Origin: Piscicola geometra
Taxonomy: Eukaryota > Annelida > Clitellata > Hirudinida > Piscicolidae
Assembly (NCBI GenBank): GCA_943735955.1
Contig: OX030966.1
Location: 5,458,893-5,522,892 of the forward strand
Reading direction: 5' to 3'
DNA length: 64,000 bases
In this document: positions 21,701 to 48,969 of the stretch, piece by piece
How the letters are laid out: every line of letters starts with the position of its first letter
Position numbering within the stretch: the stretch's first letter is position 1
The notes under the pieces: generated by a model
What the model saw: the letters and a program-made list of their open reading frames with translations, nothing else
Told to the model about the DNA's origin: nothing
Databases searched by the model: none
Position numbers and translations under genes: made by a program

Positions 21701-23551
21701 CGATGGTTGAGCACTTCTGGACTCATGTAGAAGGGCGTTCCAATGAAGGTGTCAGCCATTTCTGTCGGCGTGCTCAGCATCCGAGATATTCCGAAGTCTC
21801 CCAGCTTGACGTTTCCTTGCTTTACGAAAATGTTCCTGCGGTAGAGGTAATTAGAAATTAAATAAATATAACTTATTTAATTTATGCAAAAGCGCACTTG
21901 AATTTGTTAAAAAGCCTATATACATTTATTTTATTAGTTGACTGATTGATTAAATAAATAAATCTGAACTGAATAATCCAGTCATAATCGATGTGGTATT
22001 GAATAGAAGTTCAAATTCGTATTCACCCGAAAAGTTCCGATACAGAGAACAAATTATGTCACGTGATATACGTTTAAGTTATTATTAAATCAGCTAATCA
22101 TTTTCATCAGTTTGAAAAAATAAAACTATTAACTAAGAATAGGTAAAACGAGTCATTTTCGAAATTAACCAACTTGGTTTTCAGGTCTCTGTGTAGAATA
22201 TTTCTGTTGAAGTATAAATTTCCAAGTCTATAAAGTACACAATTACTATATCTAAAATCTTCCCATCAAAATATCCGTTTGACTGCAATGGAACTCTATC
22301 ACATTTCAACGTGTACACCAGTGTTGAGATTTCCATTTCTCGAACCCACCCACCTGGAATGAATGTACTCCAGTGCCATGAGGATCTGCGTCAGCCATGT
22401 AGTGATCGTCTCTTCCTTCAGCCATGATCCTTCCTTCTTGTTTTCTTCAATCTTCGAGTCCAGGTCACCCTCCTTTACGTTGGTGAGGGAATGAGAATTG
22501 TTTCTTTAAATGGTCAAAACACTTTTAAAATGATTTAACAATTCCCAAAAAAACACATGACAAGAATCTTCAAATGTAGACTCAAGAAAAGTTTAACCCA
22601 CTATATTATACAAACTACAAATAAAAGATAAATATAACAGTTTAAACTTATCCCAGATTAATAGATCGAACAATAATTATTCGTGTATTCAATTTGTCAA
22701 TAATAAATGTGTAAATTTGGAAAAAAGTATTTTAAACATTAGAACTAAGGTTTGAAAATGGTTGATTTATACAGTTGTCAACGTTTCAATGATTAAAATG
22801 TTGACAACCTTGATAGAAAATGTAAAATATTAAAATGCAATCATATAACAAAACCTTACATTGCAAAACTCCGTGACAATGCAATAGAACTCTTGGTGGA
22901 TGAAGCTGTCGAAGTAGGTGATGATGTGCGGGTGTTGGAGGCCTTTCAGCAGCTTTCCCTCGTTGGCGGCATTCACTGTGTCCCCCAAGGCGAGATTGCC
23001 GATGCATATCTTCTTTATAACTTTCCTTTGTTGATTAGGGGAGAGCTATGTAAGGTACGACAAGGAGGAAGATCAAATAAACAAATTCAAATTCCCGAAA
23101 ATGGAGATATTTTTTCAAATAATTTTGAACAGTTCTAAACTGGTCAATATTGAAGCCTTTTTTCATTAGTCTTTATATTCTTAACATAACTCTTTTGAAA
23201 AGTAATGGATATTACATATTTTATTTTATTTAAAAAATCGATTTGCTATAATTACAACTCGACATTCTATTTTAAAATTATATTCTAAATCTAAGTCAAA
23301 AAATTATTTTTTTCGAAAAGTGAGTGTCTGAACATTATGGGTGTCCGAAAATTCTGGTATTTTGCGGTAGACTATAGTTAAAAATTACAATAATTCAATT
23401 ACACCAACCTTTCCTTGTTTTCCTTCTCATCCAAAGTAAGAAAAGCTGTTCCACAATTTCCAGAGCCTAGAGTTCGTTCTATCTTGTAACGGTTTGCTAT
23501 TAATTTAGTGCTATCAGGTTCGTACACATGCGTTGCTATGGCCGTTGTCAT
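18752..23551 (-). CDS. NEK11: NIMA-related serine/threonine kinase NEK11
   Basis: Minus-strand exons: 23409-23551, 22860-23025, 22354-22472, 22174-22203, 21674-21835, 21189-21338, 20876-20954, 20593-20672, 20311-20439, 19893-19974, 19635-19674, 18856-19430, plus a final junction whose first three bases (18754-18752) form the TGA stop. Sum 1758 nt, 585 aa (human about 645). Kinase domain about residues 22-283: glycine loop GSGNCG (29-34), beta3 Lys in KVIKK (K52), HRDLKTKN (147-154) split around a 30-nt exon, DFG (166-168), GTPFYMSPE, SDIWSVGCVLY, SRRPSAHQALNIPF. A coiled coil follows, with LPRDRIRLRKIIKADQEARK matching the NEK11-specific post-kinase helix. The tail is acidic/serine-rich (DCYYGQFEDFESDGEEEEE). 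In family work NEK11 acts in the G2/M DNA-damage checkpoint. The 3' end and the 40-nt exon are the least certain parts. Confidence 0.88.
20740..20800 (+). repeat. Dispersed repeat core copy in a NEK11 intron
   Basis: 'aataaaatacaacgagg' next to 'attattaacgtggcgtaaac' and 'ccgaacgagctt', the same core as at 4520, 29710 and 43910. The microsatellite part is short here. Confidence 0.75.
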
Positions 23552-24141
23552 CTAAACAATACCTTTCTTTTATATTTTCTCTATTTGGTTAGTGATTAGT
23601 AGTATGTGAATATTAATTGGTAGATGGAATATTAAACTATACTTCATCTGGACGAGTAAGGGTCGTTGAACAAGAATTTCATGCAATAGAAATGTACAGC
23701 ATGAGGAATTGAATTTGTTTAAAAGTAAATGCATGGTTAAGAAAGTATTTATTTGTTATATTAAATATATATTAAATTATTTACTAACTATATGTCAATA
23801 TGTGCACTATCATTGTAAACCAATATTATATGATAGTTAATTTGATAACTTTCCACGCTGTCAAAGTAGGATGAATAATGTAAATAAGATATCTTTAAAA
23901 ATATCTTAAGAAAAAAAATCATTCAACACAATTTGTGACGCAATAAAACGAAAATAAACAACAAATCAACAGAGACGTCAATAAAAAATGAAAACTTCAA
24001 TGCCATTAATCGCTTTTTGAACAACTTTTAACATCACCAAGAGAAGTAACATCCTAAAAGCGACTTTTTAAACTTTACTTAATAAAAAGTGTATTTCAAC
24101 ACTATTAATTTTAGAGTGAAAATTCCCAAATTTTGTTGATC
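23552..24141. promoter_or_regulatory. Divergent intergenic region upstream of NEK11 and the Cys-rich gene
   Basis: 590 bp of AT-rich sequence separate two divergent start codons. No distinct motif recognised. It presumably contains both promoters. Confidence 0.35.
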
Positions 24142-26817
24142 ATGTCTCGTGTGAGAGAGTCGACAAGTTGCAGGGGGGAAGGAGCCAAGGCGTCTTCCTC
24201 GAGAGCCAGACCCTGCTTCACCTTCCAGCAACTCAAAAAGTACAAAAACGTCGACCTGCTGAGAGGGTGTGAGTGTTGTTGCGAGAAGTCGGATCAGGAG
24301 AGTCATTTCAACTTTCTGCAGCCTCGCATTGCTAACCAGTGCGGAGGCAGAGAGGAATGTGCGCCCAACAACAACAACAACTACGCCAAGTACCGAGAGT
24401 GTCTCCTGAACCACATTCATGCCACTCGAGACAACGACAACGATAACAATGGCGCCAAAATGTCTTTGGGTCAGCGGAAGTCAAGTAAACAGTGCCAGGG
24501 AGCGAATGCAGTGAATACATCACTTTCGCAGAGCATTCCTGCAAGCACCTTTGAAGCGCTAGGACAATTCTTCTTCCAGAAACTCATGAGCAAGGAAATG
24601 ATCGCCTGTCTGGTTTCCCAAATGTCGACTGAATGCTCAGACAAGGGGGGCACCCACATCACCAACAACTACTATAATACCGACCCTTCGGCAGACATTG
24701 TTAAAAACATTAAAGAAAGTCCATTCAAAGACGAAAAACCCTCTGGCAAGGTGAAGAAAGAGGGATCGGTCTACAGCGAGGACGAAGGAGATTTTTCCTG
24801 CTGTGAAGGAATGCGCCACTGCTGCTGCTGTCCCTGTAGGAACCAAGGTTTTCCTCCTCGTTCTCAGGAAGCTCCAACTACTCCCTCTGGAAATCCCGCC
24901 AACGAGTTTGCAGTCGATCCTTCTGCTGCTGGTCCTTCTACCCATCCTTCCGCCCATCCATCCGCCCATCCTTCCACCCATCCATCCATCCACCCTTCTC
25001 ATGTTCCCACTAGTGGCCCTTCCCGTGGACCTGCTATTGGTCCTCCTCGAGGTCCTGCCAATGCCGCCTACATCGGTCCTTTCCGTGGCGCCACCCTCGA
25101 ACCTGTTCCCGAGCCTCCAGTCACCTGCATGACTTCCAAGTGTGGCAAGGAGATCATGAACCCGCACAAAGACGCAGTGGACAATCTGCTGGAACACTCG
25201 CTCAACAACACCGTGAGCGATTGCCAAGACCTCCTCCTCACTCTCCTCAACGAAAAACTCGCAAACGACGAGAATTTCCTCGAGCAGATCTGCCAGCAAC
25301 TGATCAGCCCCTGCTGCAACAAGGAGCAGAGCAACGTCAGCAACAACGCCTCAGGACAGGACTCCCTCTTGGAACTCTCAAGCGCCATCAGCAGCATCGA
25401 GAAGGTCAGTCGGGTGCTCGACAATTTTGAGGATCGTCTGAACAGACCTGACTGGAACGACGGAGACAATATCAAGGTTTTGAGGACGCTCGGAAAGAAA
25501 ATAAAGAAGCTGAAGAGTGATTTGAGCAGCTACCAGACCTCAGACAGGACAAGTCGTGCTTCGAACAGGAGTGAAGAGTTTCAAGAGCCTTATAAACTAA
25601 AAGGGATTTTGACGAACAATGATGAAGCAAACAGTAATCAAGAAAGTTCTTTAATGACCTCAGTCTCAAGGAAAAGTCATAGAGTACCTTTGAAAGGCTC
25701 AAGGTTTCAAACAGAAGTTAACAATAAAAAAGTAACAAAAGTAACAAAAAGTAGCCAACTAGAATCTCTTCGCGCTGAAACAAAAAAGTTGATAAATCAA
25801 ATAGAAGATTTAGAGAATTCAGATCCTTCAAACGTGTCAGACAACAAATCAGTGAGTACTATGGAGGTGAATAAGTCAGTGAAGTCAGTCGATCAAGGGC
25901 GCTCGCAAACTTCACTTGCTTTTGAGAAATTCAACATTGGAGAAAAAGATAGCATAGAAGGACCAATCGAGCTTCAAATCACAACTCCACAAGAAGAGGT
26001 GCCCAAGTCAGCGTTGGAACTTAGAGATTCAAAAAGAGTATCAAAAAATCAAAAAAGTGATTCAAAGCTAAATGATCAAAATTCAGATAAATCAAGTTGC
26101 CTCTCAAAGAAAAAGAAAAAGAAAAATCAACGAACTCGGGGTCGAGATTGCACGGTTAAAGAAGACCTGTGCATTTATCCACCAGCTCCCATTTGTCACG
26201 ACGACTCGTCATTTACTGATTTATACAATGAATTCAGAGATGAAGAAGAAGAAGAAAGTGAGGAAGAGGATGATTGTGGAGAGTGGGAAGATGAAGAAAA
26301 AAAGAAAATTTACAAATTCTTCAAAAATTTCGAAGACGATCAAAAAGAAGAGGACTTTTGCCTGCAAAAGATTCGAATGGGAATGAACGTGAAAGAATGC
26401 AAACGTGTGGAGCACTGCGGCATTTTGTTTTCAGAAGCTGACGACCTGGGAGGCGCCAAGAGAAGAGCGGCGAACTTCTGCATCAAACTGCAGCCCCAGA
26501 TAGCGTCCTTCGCCAGAAAACTGCAAAGAAAAATGAAAAGTTCTTGTTCGGAAAACAATCCTCAACCCTGCGCTGAAAGGCTTCAACCAGGAGAATGTAC
26601 TGGCCCCAATGAGATGCCTCCAAACTATGAGACCCCGCCAGATGACAGTGCCATCAACAACGTTCGTCTCTGCATCCAGATGGAGTGCCCAGAGGAAGAG
26701 GAATGTTACGGATGCCCGCTCAACAGCGGATACCAATTCTGCGACCCTTGTGAGGGCATCTACCCCTTTCCCTTCTATCATCAACAGTTCAATTGCTGCT
26801 CCAACTGTCAATATTAA
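24142..26817 (+). CDS. Intronless Cys-rich hypothetical protein, 891 aa
   Basis: One uninterrupted frame from ATG 24142 (MSRVREST) to TAA 26817. I do not recognise the family. Features in order: an N-terminal Cys cluster (CECCCEK, about 50-60) with a poly-Asn stretch; a second cluster MRHCCCCPC (about 225-235); a tandem [20 protein letters not shown] repeat and Pro/Gly/Arg segment (about 265-315); a helical, Leu/Asn-rich middle with paired Cys (PCCNKEQ); a long charged, Ser/Lys-rich part with a basic run KKKKKK (about 660) and acidic run [12 protein letters not shown] (about 700); and a Cys-rich C-terminus ([12 protein letters not shown]...CDPC...CCSNCQY) suggesting metal binding or disulfides. 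No signal peptide or transmembrane segment seen. Even base composition and length argue for a real gene; lack of introns could mean retroposition or a tissue-specific gene. Confidence 0.8.
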   Translation: MSRVRESTSCRGEGAKASSSRARPCFTFQQLKKYKNVDLLRGCECCCEKSDQESHFNFLQPRIANQCGGREECAPNNNNNYAKYRECLLNHIHATRDNDNDNNGAKMSLGQRKSSKQCQGANAVNTSLSQSIPASTFEALGQFFFQKLMSKEMIACLVSQMSTECSDKGGTHITNNYYNTDPSADIVKNIKESPFKDEKPSGKVKKEGSVYSEDEGDFSCCEGMRHCCCCPCRNQGFPPRSQEAPTTPSGNPANEFAVDPSAAGPSTHPSAHPSAHPSTHPSIHPSHVPTSGPSRGPAIGPPRGPANAAYIGPFRGATLEPVPEPPVTCMTSKCGKEIMNPHKDAVDNLLEHSLNNTVSDCQDLLLTLLNEKLANDENFLEQICQQLISPCCNKEQSNVSNNASGQDSLLELSSAISSIEKVSRVLDNFEDRLNRPDWNDGDNIKVLRTLGKKIKKLKSDLSSYQTSDRTSRASNRSEEFQEPYKLKGILTNNDEANSNQESSLMTSVSRKSHRVPLKGSRFQTEVNNKKVTKVTKSSQLESLRAETKKLINQIEDLENSDPSNVSDNKSVSTMEVNKSVKSVDQGRSQTSLAFEKFNIGEKDSIEGPIELQITTPQEEVPKSALELRDSKRVSKNQKSDSKLNDQNSDKSSCLSKKKKKKNQRTRGRDCTVKEDLCIYPPAPICHDDSSFTDLYNEFRDEEEEESEEEDDCGEWEDEEKKKIYKFFKNFEDDQKEEDFCLQKIRMGMNVKECKRVEHCGILFSEADDLGGAKRRAANFCIKLQPQIASFARKLQRKMKSSCSENNPQPCAERLQPGECTGPNEMPPNYETPPDDSAINNVRLCIQMECPEEEECYGCPLNSGYQFCDPCEGIYPFPFYHQQFNCCSNCQY

Positions 26818-26986
26818 CGCCGAATAATATAAATATATACTTGATTATTATATATTACTTTATTTCACTAACTTCAATATCTTTTGTGACGTAATACCTT
26901 TTGAAATTTGTAACAAACAAAACATAAAAACATAGTAAAACATCAAAATTAATTTAGACTTTAAAAAAGAGTAAAATAAAAATAAA

Positions 26987-27339
26987 ATGGGTAATTGCCT
27001 GTCGAAGCAGCAAATGAACCTGATACTCACCCAGCTGGTGGACGAAAGTGGAGGTTAACCATTCTGTAGAATCTATCTCAGCCCTTGTATTTCATGCATA
27101 AACTGAATTTTAATTTTTTAATGTTTTTTTATATAAAAAACTTGTAGCCTTGTTAGAAATCATCGATTCTCCAGATCACAGAATTATTTATTTAGAATAA
27201 TCTAGTCCGAAAATTAAAATATTAATATACTTTTTGGAAACTTCTCGTTTCAGATGTACAGCAGAGTCTGGTGAGAAGGCGTGAAGAAACAGTTTCGCAG
27301 AAGATTCCCTACTCATTTGTTGTGAGCCAAGACGAGTAA
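26987..27339 (+). CDS. Predicted myristoylated 50-aa peptide, two exons
   Basis: Exon 26987-27053 begins ATG-GGT-AAT-TGC (MGNCLSKQQ) and ends at a GTTAAC donor. Exon 27254-27339 follows a TTTCAG acceptor and ends TAA. The product is 50 aa: 23 residues with a helix-like NLILTQLVDES, then QQSLVRRREETVSQ and a polar C-terminus. MGNCxSK is a classic N-myristoylation/palmitoylation start (Gly2, Cys4), so membrane anchoring is predicted. Phase is kept (67+86 nt) and AATAAA follows at 27395. I do not recognise a named homologue. The upstream neighbour ends only 170 bp before, so the start could lie in its 3' UTR region. Confidence 0.55.
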
Positions 27340-27394
27340 AAAGCGATTTTTAACCAGAAAAAAATGACCCGATTATTACTGAATTGGTATTCAA

Positions 27395-27400
27395 AATAAA
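27395..27400 (+). terminator. Putative polyadenylation signal AATAAA
   Basis: AATAAA 56 bp after the stop of the 50-aa gene, matching expected position and strand. Confidence 0.45.
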
Positions 27401-27599
27401 CCTTAAACGATTTTATTATTGTTCGTTAAATCAGCTCAAATAGGGCCAACGATCACTTTATATTTCAGACAAACTTACATTCTTTCATACACAGATGCAA
27501 AACGATATAAAAACCGAAAATATTTTCGTCAAACTGTTTTTCTTTTAATTAGTTGATCCAATTAAACAGCAAGCCCTCTTTCAAGCATCCCCATAGTTG

Positions 27600-42393
<14,794 letters not shown>

Positions 42394-42863
42394 TTAAAGT
42401 TTAAATTTTAAACTTTTGAATGCCATATCTTTTTTTTTTAAATCTTGTTTGAATCAAGAATAAATATTATTTAAAAGCAAACTTACAACTAATTAGTTTT
42501 TATTTTCAAACAAGTTTGATTAAAAATTTTTACATAAAAAAAATCGAGATAAAAATTATTATTTTTAGTATTCAAACTAGTTGTTTCAGTAGATAAATAC
42601 CTGTATAAATTGTACATGAACATTGTTCATTTAAGACTTTAAATTTAAGTAAATAACAACCGATGTTTTGACAGTTGATTCAAGAAATACTTTCTAATAA
42701 TCTTTTTTAATTGCATGACAAAAAAATGTACATATAAAACTTCAATTTTAAATGGAATTCATCATTAAAACAGCTGATTCTTCCAATAATGAAAATTCGT
42801 CTAATCAAAAAACACCATTGCTACACCTTAATGGTAAATCTTGCTACAGAAAAAAATTAAATA
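42394..42863. promoter_or_regulatory. Divergent promoter region between INTS8 and SLC35E2-like gene
   Basis: 470 bp of AT-rich sequence between two divergent start codons. No clear core motif recognised; promoter content is inferred from gene orientation. Confidence 0.35.
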
Positions 42864-45800
42864 ATGGAAAATAGTAAAGTAAATTCTAAATTCACTGCAG
42901 ATCTGTTCAAAGAACTTTCTGCGAAAGGAAAAAGCGAAAATGAAGGACTCATAGTAAGGAAGTCCCGACGTCTGCTGAGTTTAGAGCCGTTACTGAGGGT
43001 CTTTGTGTGGTATTTCTTTAGCTTTTTGGCCCTCTTCCTCTCAAAACACGCCATCGACTCACATTCCATGGATCTCTTACTTTTCAGTGAGATATTTTTT
43101 AATCTTTATTTATCCTTCGTTTTGTACGATTTTTTCATGATTGCAATGTTTTTTGAAGTTTGAGTTTTTCATTTCAAAAAGTAATTCAGCATTTTTAGAG
43201 TTTCATTGGTCTATTTTTATCATTTTTGTAAAAACAATATACATTTCGTTTAAGTTTATCAGCCCAAAAAAAATTGTACAATATTTTTTATACATTTTTA
43301 GTTTCTAAAAATATTTCAAACAGGTCTGGTTACTTTTTCTGTGGTTTATCTTTTTTAAAAATTTGTGTCACCAAATAAAAGACAATTTATTAATAAGCAT
43401 AAAAATTTATTCATAAACAGTAAATCGTGATATCATGGAAATAATTTATTTGTAAATTCGTTTTGAAGAGTTTCAATTAAAGATACTGTAGATAAAACTC
43501 TGGTTTGCGGGATGATATAGCTGCGGAAATGGAAAGGCTAATACGCGGGAAATACTTTGCGGGAATATGAATAATAAGAAAAAAAAATAGAAACGAAAAT
43601 AGAAAAAATAAGGGAAAAATTATAAAATAGGGGGGAAAATACAAATAAGGAAAAAATATTTATATTAGTAGTACTAAATAATTATTTCATCACCTATTTA
43701 TTCACAAATCCACTTTCTCTACCCCCATCTACACCACCGCATTTACAGCAGGAATACAACTGGTTGTGTCTCTTTCCCTGTCCTTTCTCAACAAACGATT
43801 CTCTTCCTCCCTGCCCTCCAATGACAAGCACCCCTTCACTCACCACTTTTGCTTCACCATGGCTTTCATTGGACTTACCAGGTACTATTCCTATTCTACT
43901 AATCTCAAAGCTCGTTCGGGTTTACGCCACGTTAATAATATTCATCGTTTTATTTTATTGTATTGACATACATTTGGTTAACGTATTTAAAATAATTAAA
44001 TCAAAATGTAAAATTTAAGCATTTCAATTTTTTTAAATAACCAAGTTTTAAACATCGATTGGGGTTGCTAACATAACGTAGGAATTATGGGCGCAAACTA
44101 GTCGTATGCCCATATCCGAATAATATGAAACATCATGCTAAACTATCAAAATAAAAATATATATGAAGGAATTAAATACAAATGAATAAATTTCAATAAA
44201 ACATTCTAAATAATAGAATGAAAATCAGCAGTTGCATTCTCCCAATGCAATATAGATATTCCCGCTTTAACTTTGCTAATTCACTTATTTATTATGCGTC
44301 TATTGGATTTAAAAATCAATCGTATAATTTCCAAGTTTCTAAACTTGGAAATTATACGAAAAATGAATCAGCTTTTTGAGATATCATTTAAATAAATTAT
44401 ATATTATGATAAAGTTAATATAACTAACAATATGAAATATTTATCAATATAGATGTTTAAAAATTACTAGATTATTTTCCTTCATTTGAAAAAAAACATT
44501 TTTTTAAAGTATGCGAATATGCTGTTATTTAACGGTAGATTTGAGAGCATCAAACAGCTTTACATCGGTGCAGGACAGTGGTGATATACGCCGGTCTCTT
44601 GTCAATGAAATGGGTCGCTTTGTCCTTTCTAGAGACGGTCAAGAGCTCAGCTCCCCTCTTCACTCTCATCATCTCTTTCTTTGTTCTGAGAGAAAAAAGT
44701 GGATTTTTAGTTCAGGTAGTAGGCGTTTTTGGGGGAAGGTTAATGGGCTTTTAAAATTTAAAATTTATTTAATTTAATAATACTTTTTTAGTGTAATATG
44801 TCTGAACTATTTATTTTCATGTTCATCTTCGCTAACCACCAATTAATCTTCACCACCACCACAACCATGCCACTACCACAACCATATCACCACCACAACC
44901 ATACCACCACCACTACCATACCACTACCACAACCACCACACCACCACCACAACCATACCACCACCACAACCACCACACTACCACAACCACCACACCACCA
45001 CCACAACCATACCACCACCACAACCATACCACTACCACAACCACCACACCACCACCACAACCATACCACCACCACAACCACCACACCACAACCACCACAC
45101 CACCACTACAACCATACCACCACCACAACCACCACACTACCACCACTACCAAGGTTTCCATTGTTCCCATCATATTGGGCCTCTTTCTTTGCACCGCATT
45201 CGAAGTCTCGTTCAATTGGATGGGCTTTCTGGCCGCTCTAGTTTCCAACTTGGCTGAGTGGTTAGGGGCTGGTGTCTTGGATAATGGGATGGTCTGTGCA
45301 GCGTCATATAGGCTGATTTGCGTTTAAGTTCGAGAATTGGTGACAATTTAATTACTCTTGTTTTAATGAGGATTTATTTCACAGTTTACAGTTTGTCTTG
45401 TCGAAGATCTACCTGGGAAGCAGTTTTAATAATATCGAGTGAGTTTTGTGGTCATTTTTTCGTTTTTTTGAACTAAGTTTTGTTCATCTATTGTTTTCTA
45501 ATTCGTTTTTGAATTTTAAGATTAGTACGTATAGGTTCAAAAATATTTTTTTCCACTTTTATCTTTTGTCTTTTAAGTGTGCCGCTTTGGTGCTTATTCT
45601 AGAATATAGACGTGCCAAAAAGCTTAATGGTTTGTGTGTGAGCTCCAGTCGTCATTAATAAAAAAATAAAATAATTGAAAATATTTTTTTTAACTGTTTC
45701 AAAGTTATAAGGTCTCAAATTTGAAATTTTTTTTTCTCGAGTGAAACACGATTTTTATAAAGTTTTGATACGAAAAAATAGTTTTTTTAACCTAAACATC

Positions 45801-46610
45801 CAAACTTTTTTTTTCTTTTTCTCAGCCCTTCAGATTTTCAGCTTTACTCCAGCATTGCGGGCTTGCTGACCATATTTCCACTCTCTCCATTCCTATGCGA
45901 CGTTGCAAGCATCATCGACAAAACCAGGGCCATCACGTTGTTGTTCGCCTTGGTCGTGGGAGTTTCGTACTACATACAGACCCAGATGGCTTGGTGTCTG
46001 ATGGAATTCCTATCACCCGTCACCCACAGGTGAGGATGATCATTATAATTATGTATACATGGACTTCTTGATATAGAACTTAATAAGGTTAATATTAAGA
46101 AGTCCATGATAATTATCATAAACGATTAACGATGTTTAAATCATTTTGGGAAGTTTTTTCAAAGTTTTATAATTCTAAAGTATTTAATCAAGATCTAAAA
46201 AAAGTATTTTGTACAACTAATACACTTTGTAAGTTAATGAATCATCATCTAACCACACTCCACCACCACCACTACAACCGGATGCCAGCATCTGCAACAC
46301 CATCAAATGCGGCTTGGCTGTATGGCTTTCGATTCTGATCTTCGGGAACAAGGTGACGCTCTGGAGTGCGCTGGGATGCATTCTCGTGCTTTCTGGCGTC
46401 TGTTTGTACCAGAAAGCTCGTAGCGTTGAGAAAAAAGTAAAGAATTTGATGGTGAAACAAGCTGCCAGTGAAGAAGGGAAGATCGTGAATTCTACTGAAG
46501 GTTCTCGTATTAGTGTTGATGTAGATTTGCTAGAGGAGGAGGTTGATAATGTGAAGGGTAGGTCGATTGAAGATTTTAATAGTGAAAAAGTGGCCTCAAA
46601 TGGCAACTGA
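42864..46610 (+). CDS. SLC35E2: SLC35E2-like nucleotide-sugar/phosphate translocator family protein
   Basis: Multi-pass membrane protein of the TPT/drug-metabolite transporter superfamily; SLC35E2 substrates are not established. Exons: 42864-43086, 43749-43881, 44574-44715, 45154-45260, 45385-45438, 45826-46029, 46289-46610; 1185 nt, 394 aa (human SLC35E2B about 405). Matches: [17 protein letters not shown] (first TM), [29 protein letters not shown] (the conserved ETVKSSAP motif), [50 protein letters not shown] and IFGNKVT...[18 protein letters not shown]. The variable cytoplasmic tail carries an acidic stretch (LLEEEVDN). All junctions are in phase. The acceptor at 45153 (ccaag) lies at the end of an accaccacaacc repeat intron. 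E2 versus another E-subfamily member is from memory of the alignment. Confidence 0.85.
43903..43978 (-). repeat. Dispersed repeat core copy in an SLC35E2 intron
   Basis: 'aagctcgttcgggtttacgc' and 'cacgttaataatattcatcg' followed by 'ttttattttattgtattg': the reverse-strand version of the element at 4400-4545. Confidence 0.75.
44845..45150. repeat. ACCACAACCATACC tandem tract in an SLC35E2 intron
   Basis: About 300 bp of accaccacaaccataccacc-type units end at the splice acceptor of exon 45154-45260. Confidence 0.9.
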
Positions 46611-48040
46611 ACATCCCAATTGGGAACAAATTGAATTGAACAAATCAAAGTATGCGTGCCAACCTCATAAGCATCTCAACCACCACCACCATCTTAATGG
46701 GCCATTCCATGCTTCCTAGCGCAAAACCCTCCTCGGTGATTCTTCATCAATTCAGTTTCTTCATTTGTCGACACATGTTTGAACATCATCATCATCATCA
46801 TAATCTATATCATCATCATCACCATCATAATCCATATCATCATCATTATCATCATGCCCGTGACTGAGTTAGTCGTTGGTGGGAAATTAAGAAAAAGAAG
46901 ACGCAGCTATAATCCGCCATTGATAACTAATATCCGTTTGATTTGCTGGTTTCAACTTTCTGTGATTCGAATAACTTTCTTTTCCACACATTCCAGCTGA
47001 TCCATCAACCTTAGTAACTCAAAAGCCTTAAAGACTTGTTCCATTCTTGAATACTTTACATAGCTTGATTTCTAGTTTTAAAACTTTCTTATCTCATTTC
47101 TAGTTGAAATCTTTTACTTATTTTCATTCCTAGGTGAACATTTTTACTTATATTTGTTTCTAGTTGAACATTTTAATGGACTTTTATAAAAAAATAATTA
47201 TATTTTTATGCTAAAACTCTCTTTTGAATTGGATTTAAAAAATGATATATGGCTGATTAGGGCATATAGTCATTATGTGGATCCCATAGTGATCTTAAAG
47301 CAACTTATAGGACAGATTAGTTAACTTGATAATGTAAAGTTTACATGATACATTCATGAGTTCGTTTGAAGGCAAAGCAGTCGAGATATTGACCTTATCA
47401 TGAAAAATATTAATGAAAATTCACAATTTCCCACTCCTTCTAAAAAACTTAATCTTGTCTGGCCATTGGAGCTTCACTATACTCCTGAGACAGGTTTTGA
47501 TGAACTATTTGCAAACTTAATTAATAACCAATAAATATAAAATCTTTATGAATGTAACCATAAATTTAATTATAAATAATTAAGTTCTTTTTAAAAGATT
47601 TTTTAATTATATTTATTAGTTCTTTGGGGAAAAGAAAAGTTCACAACCATCTCTTTAATGGTTTACTTTGGAAAGCGTACTCATAATTTATGCAAATGAG
47701 ATTAACGATTAACATAGACAAATTTCCAATGTTTAAATTGCTGTGTGGTAATAAAACGGTATTGCTAACAGGCAAAATAATATACTTTAAATTAATAAGA
47801 TTTTTTATCATATTAGTTTAGTTTAGAGAGTTGAATACCACGCAGATCTTTTAACTTCTATAATATTACTAGTAAAACATTTTGCTGATGACTTTTATTG
47901 CTCTGACCAAAAATATAAAGCTAAAACTTTTTATTAAACAGTTTAGCAAAATATATACCAGATTTGACATTACTGAGTAAAATTATTATTAATTGAACAA
48001 AAAATTATTCGTAAAAGAAGTAAAAAAGCCTAATCTTGCT
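46611..48040. other. Intergenic AT-rich spacer
   Basis: Follows the SLC35E2-like stop. It contains a CAT/CAC-rich microsatellite (46785-46855) and tandem-like 'tcatttctagttgaa' repeats (about 47090-47180). No coding sequence recognised. Confidence 0.5.
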
Positions 48041-48049
48041 ATTTTTATC

Positions 48050-48640
48050 TCAGACGTATCAGACAATTATTACCTTACTTAGATGACCCTTCTTTAAAGA
48101 TGTTAGTCTCTGCACTTGTTTTATCTCGAATTGACTATTGTAACTCACTCTATTATAATTTACCTGAAACTACTTTAAAACCATTAAATAAAGTATTTAA
48201 CTATGCTGCTAGAGTCGTTAGCCGTACTCCTATTTATCACCACATTACACCCTCTCTCATCTTATTACATTGGCTCCCCATCAAATTTAGGATTATATTT
48301 AAAATCTGTGTTTTTATGTTTAAATTACAAAACTCCCCAGTATCCCCAATATACCTCAAATCATTAATAACTCACCCTCATAGAAGGAATTTAAGATCAT
48401 CCACTCAAAATCATTATTTCATCCCTTCCATTAATAACTCTTTTGCTAAACGTTCTTTCCATTATGCAGGTCCATATATTTGGAACTCATTACCTCCTTA
48501 TTTAACTACTTCTAAATCATTATTTACTTTTCGTAAGGATCTGAAGACATATCTGTTTAACAAATTTAATTACGAGCGCTCTTGAATTTGAAGAAAGAGC
48601 GCTATAGAAATCTATTTGATTGATTGAATCTATTTGATTG
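48050..48640 (+). mobile_element. 5'-truncated LINE (L2/CR1/Jockey-like RT C-terminus) with 3' tail
   Basis: From about 48052 the frame reads RIRQLLPYLDDPSLK, then LVLSRIDYCNSLYYNLP, HWLPIKFRIIFKICVFMFK, RRNLRSSTQNHYFIP and YIWNSLPPYL...FRKDLKTYLF to a stop at 48583-48585. This is the typical C-terminal region of non-LTR reverse transcriptases of the L2/CR1/Jockey type. The reverse transcriptase core upstream is missing, as expected from 5' truncation. The 3' UTR has 'gaaagagcgctatagaaatc' and a TTGATTGA microsatellite tail. Clade assignment is tentative. Confidence 0.8.
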
Positions 48641-48969
48641 GGTAAACGGATAAAAGTTCCTCCGGATAAAAAGTCCTCGGATAAAAAGTCCTCCGGATAA
48701 AAAGTCCTCGGATAAAAAGTCCTCCGGATAAAAAGTCCTCGGATAAAAAGTCCTCCGGATAAAAAGCCCTCCGGATAAAAAGTCCTCCGGATAAAAATCT
48801 TCAAACAATTACTTTTCAAGAAAAAATACGTGATTAATACGTGGTCCTTGAAACTTTAAGAATAAAATTTAATACTTTTATCTAATGTTTGCTATATTTT
48901 TTTCGTTCAATCTCGAAATAGCATTTGAATAAATTTGTATTGGTTGTGTTTGTTTCTTATTTTTAGTTT

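Noticed and set aside
44798..45241. 147-codon Thr/His/Pro-rich frame
   Set aside because: It starts in the ACCACAACC intron repeat and crosses the SLC35E2 exon 45154-45260 in the wrong frame.
46652..47000. Short plus-strand frames rich in His/Ile
   Set aside because: They translate a CAT microsatellite downstream of the SLC35E2 stop codon, with no splice or homology support.
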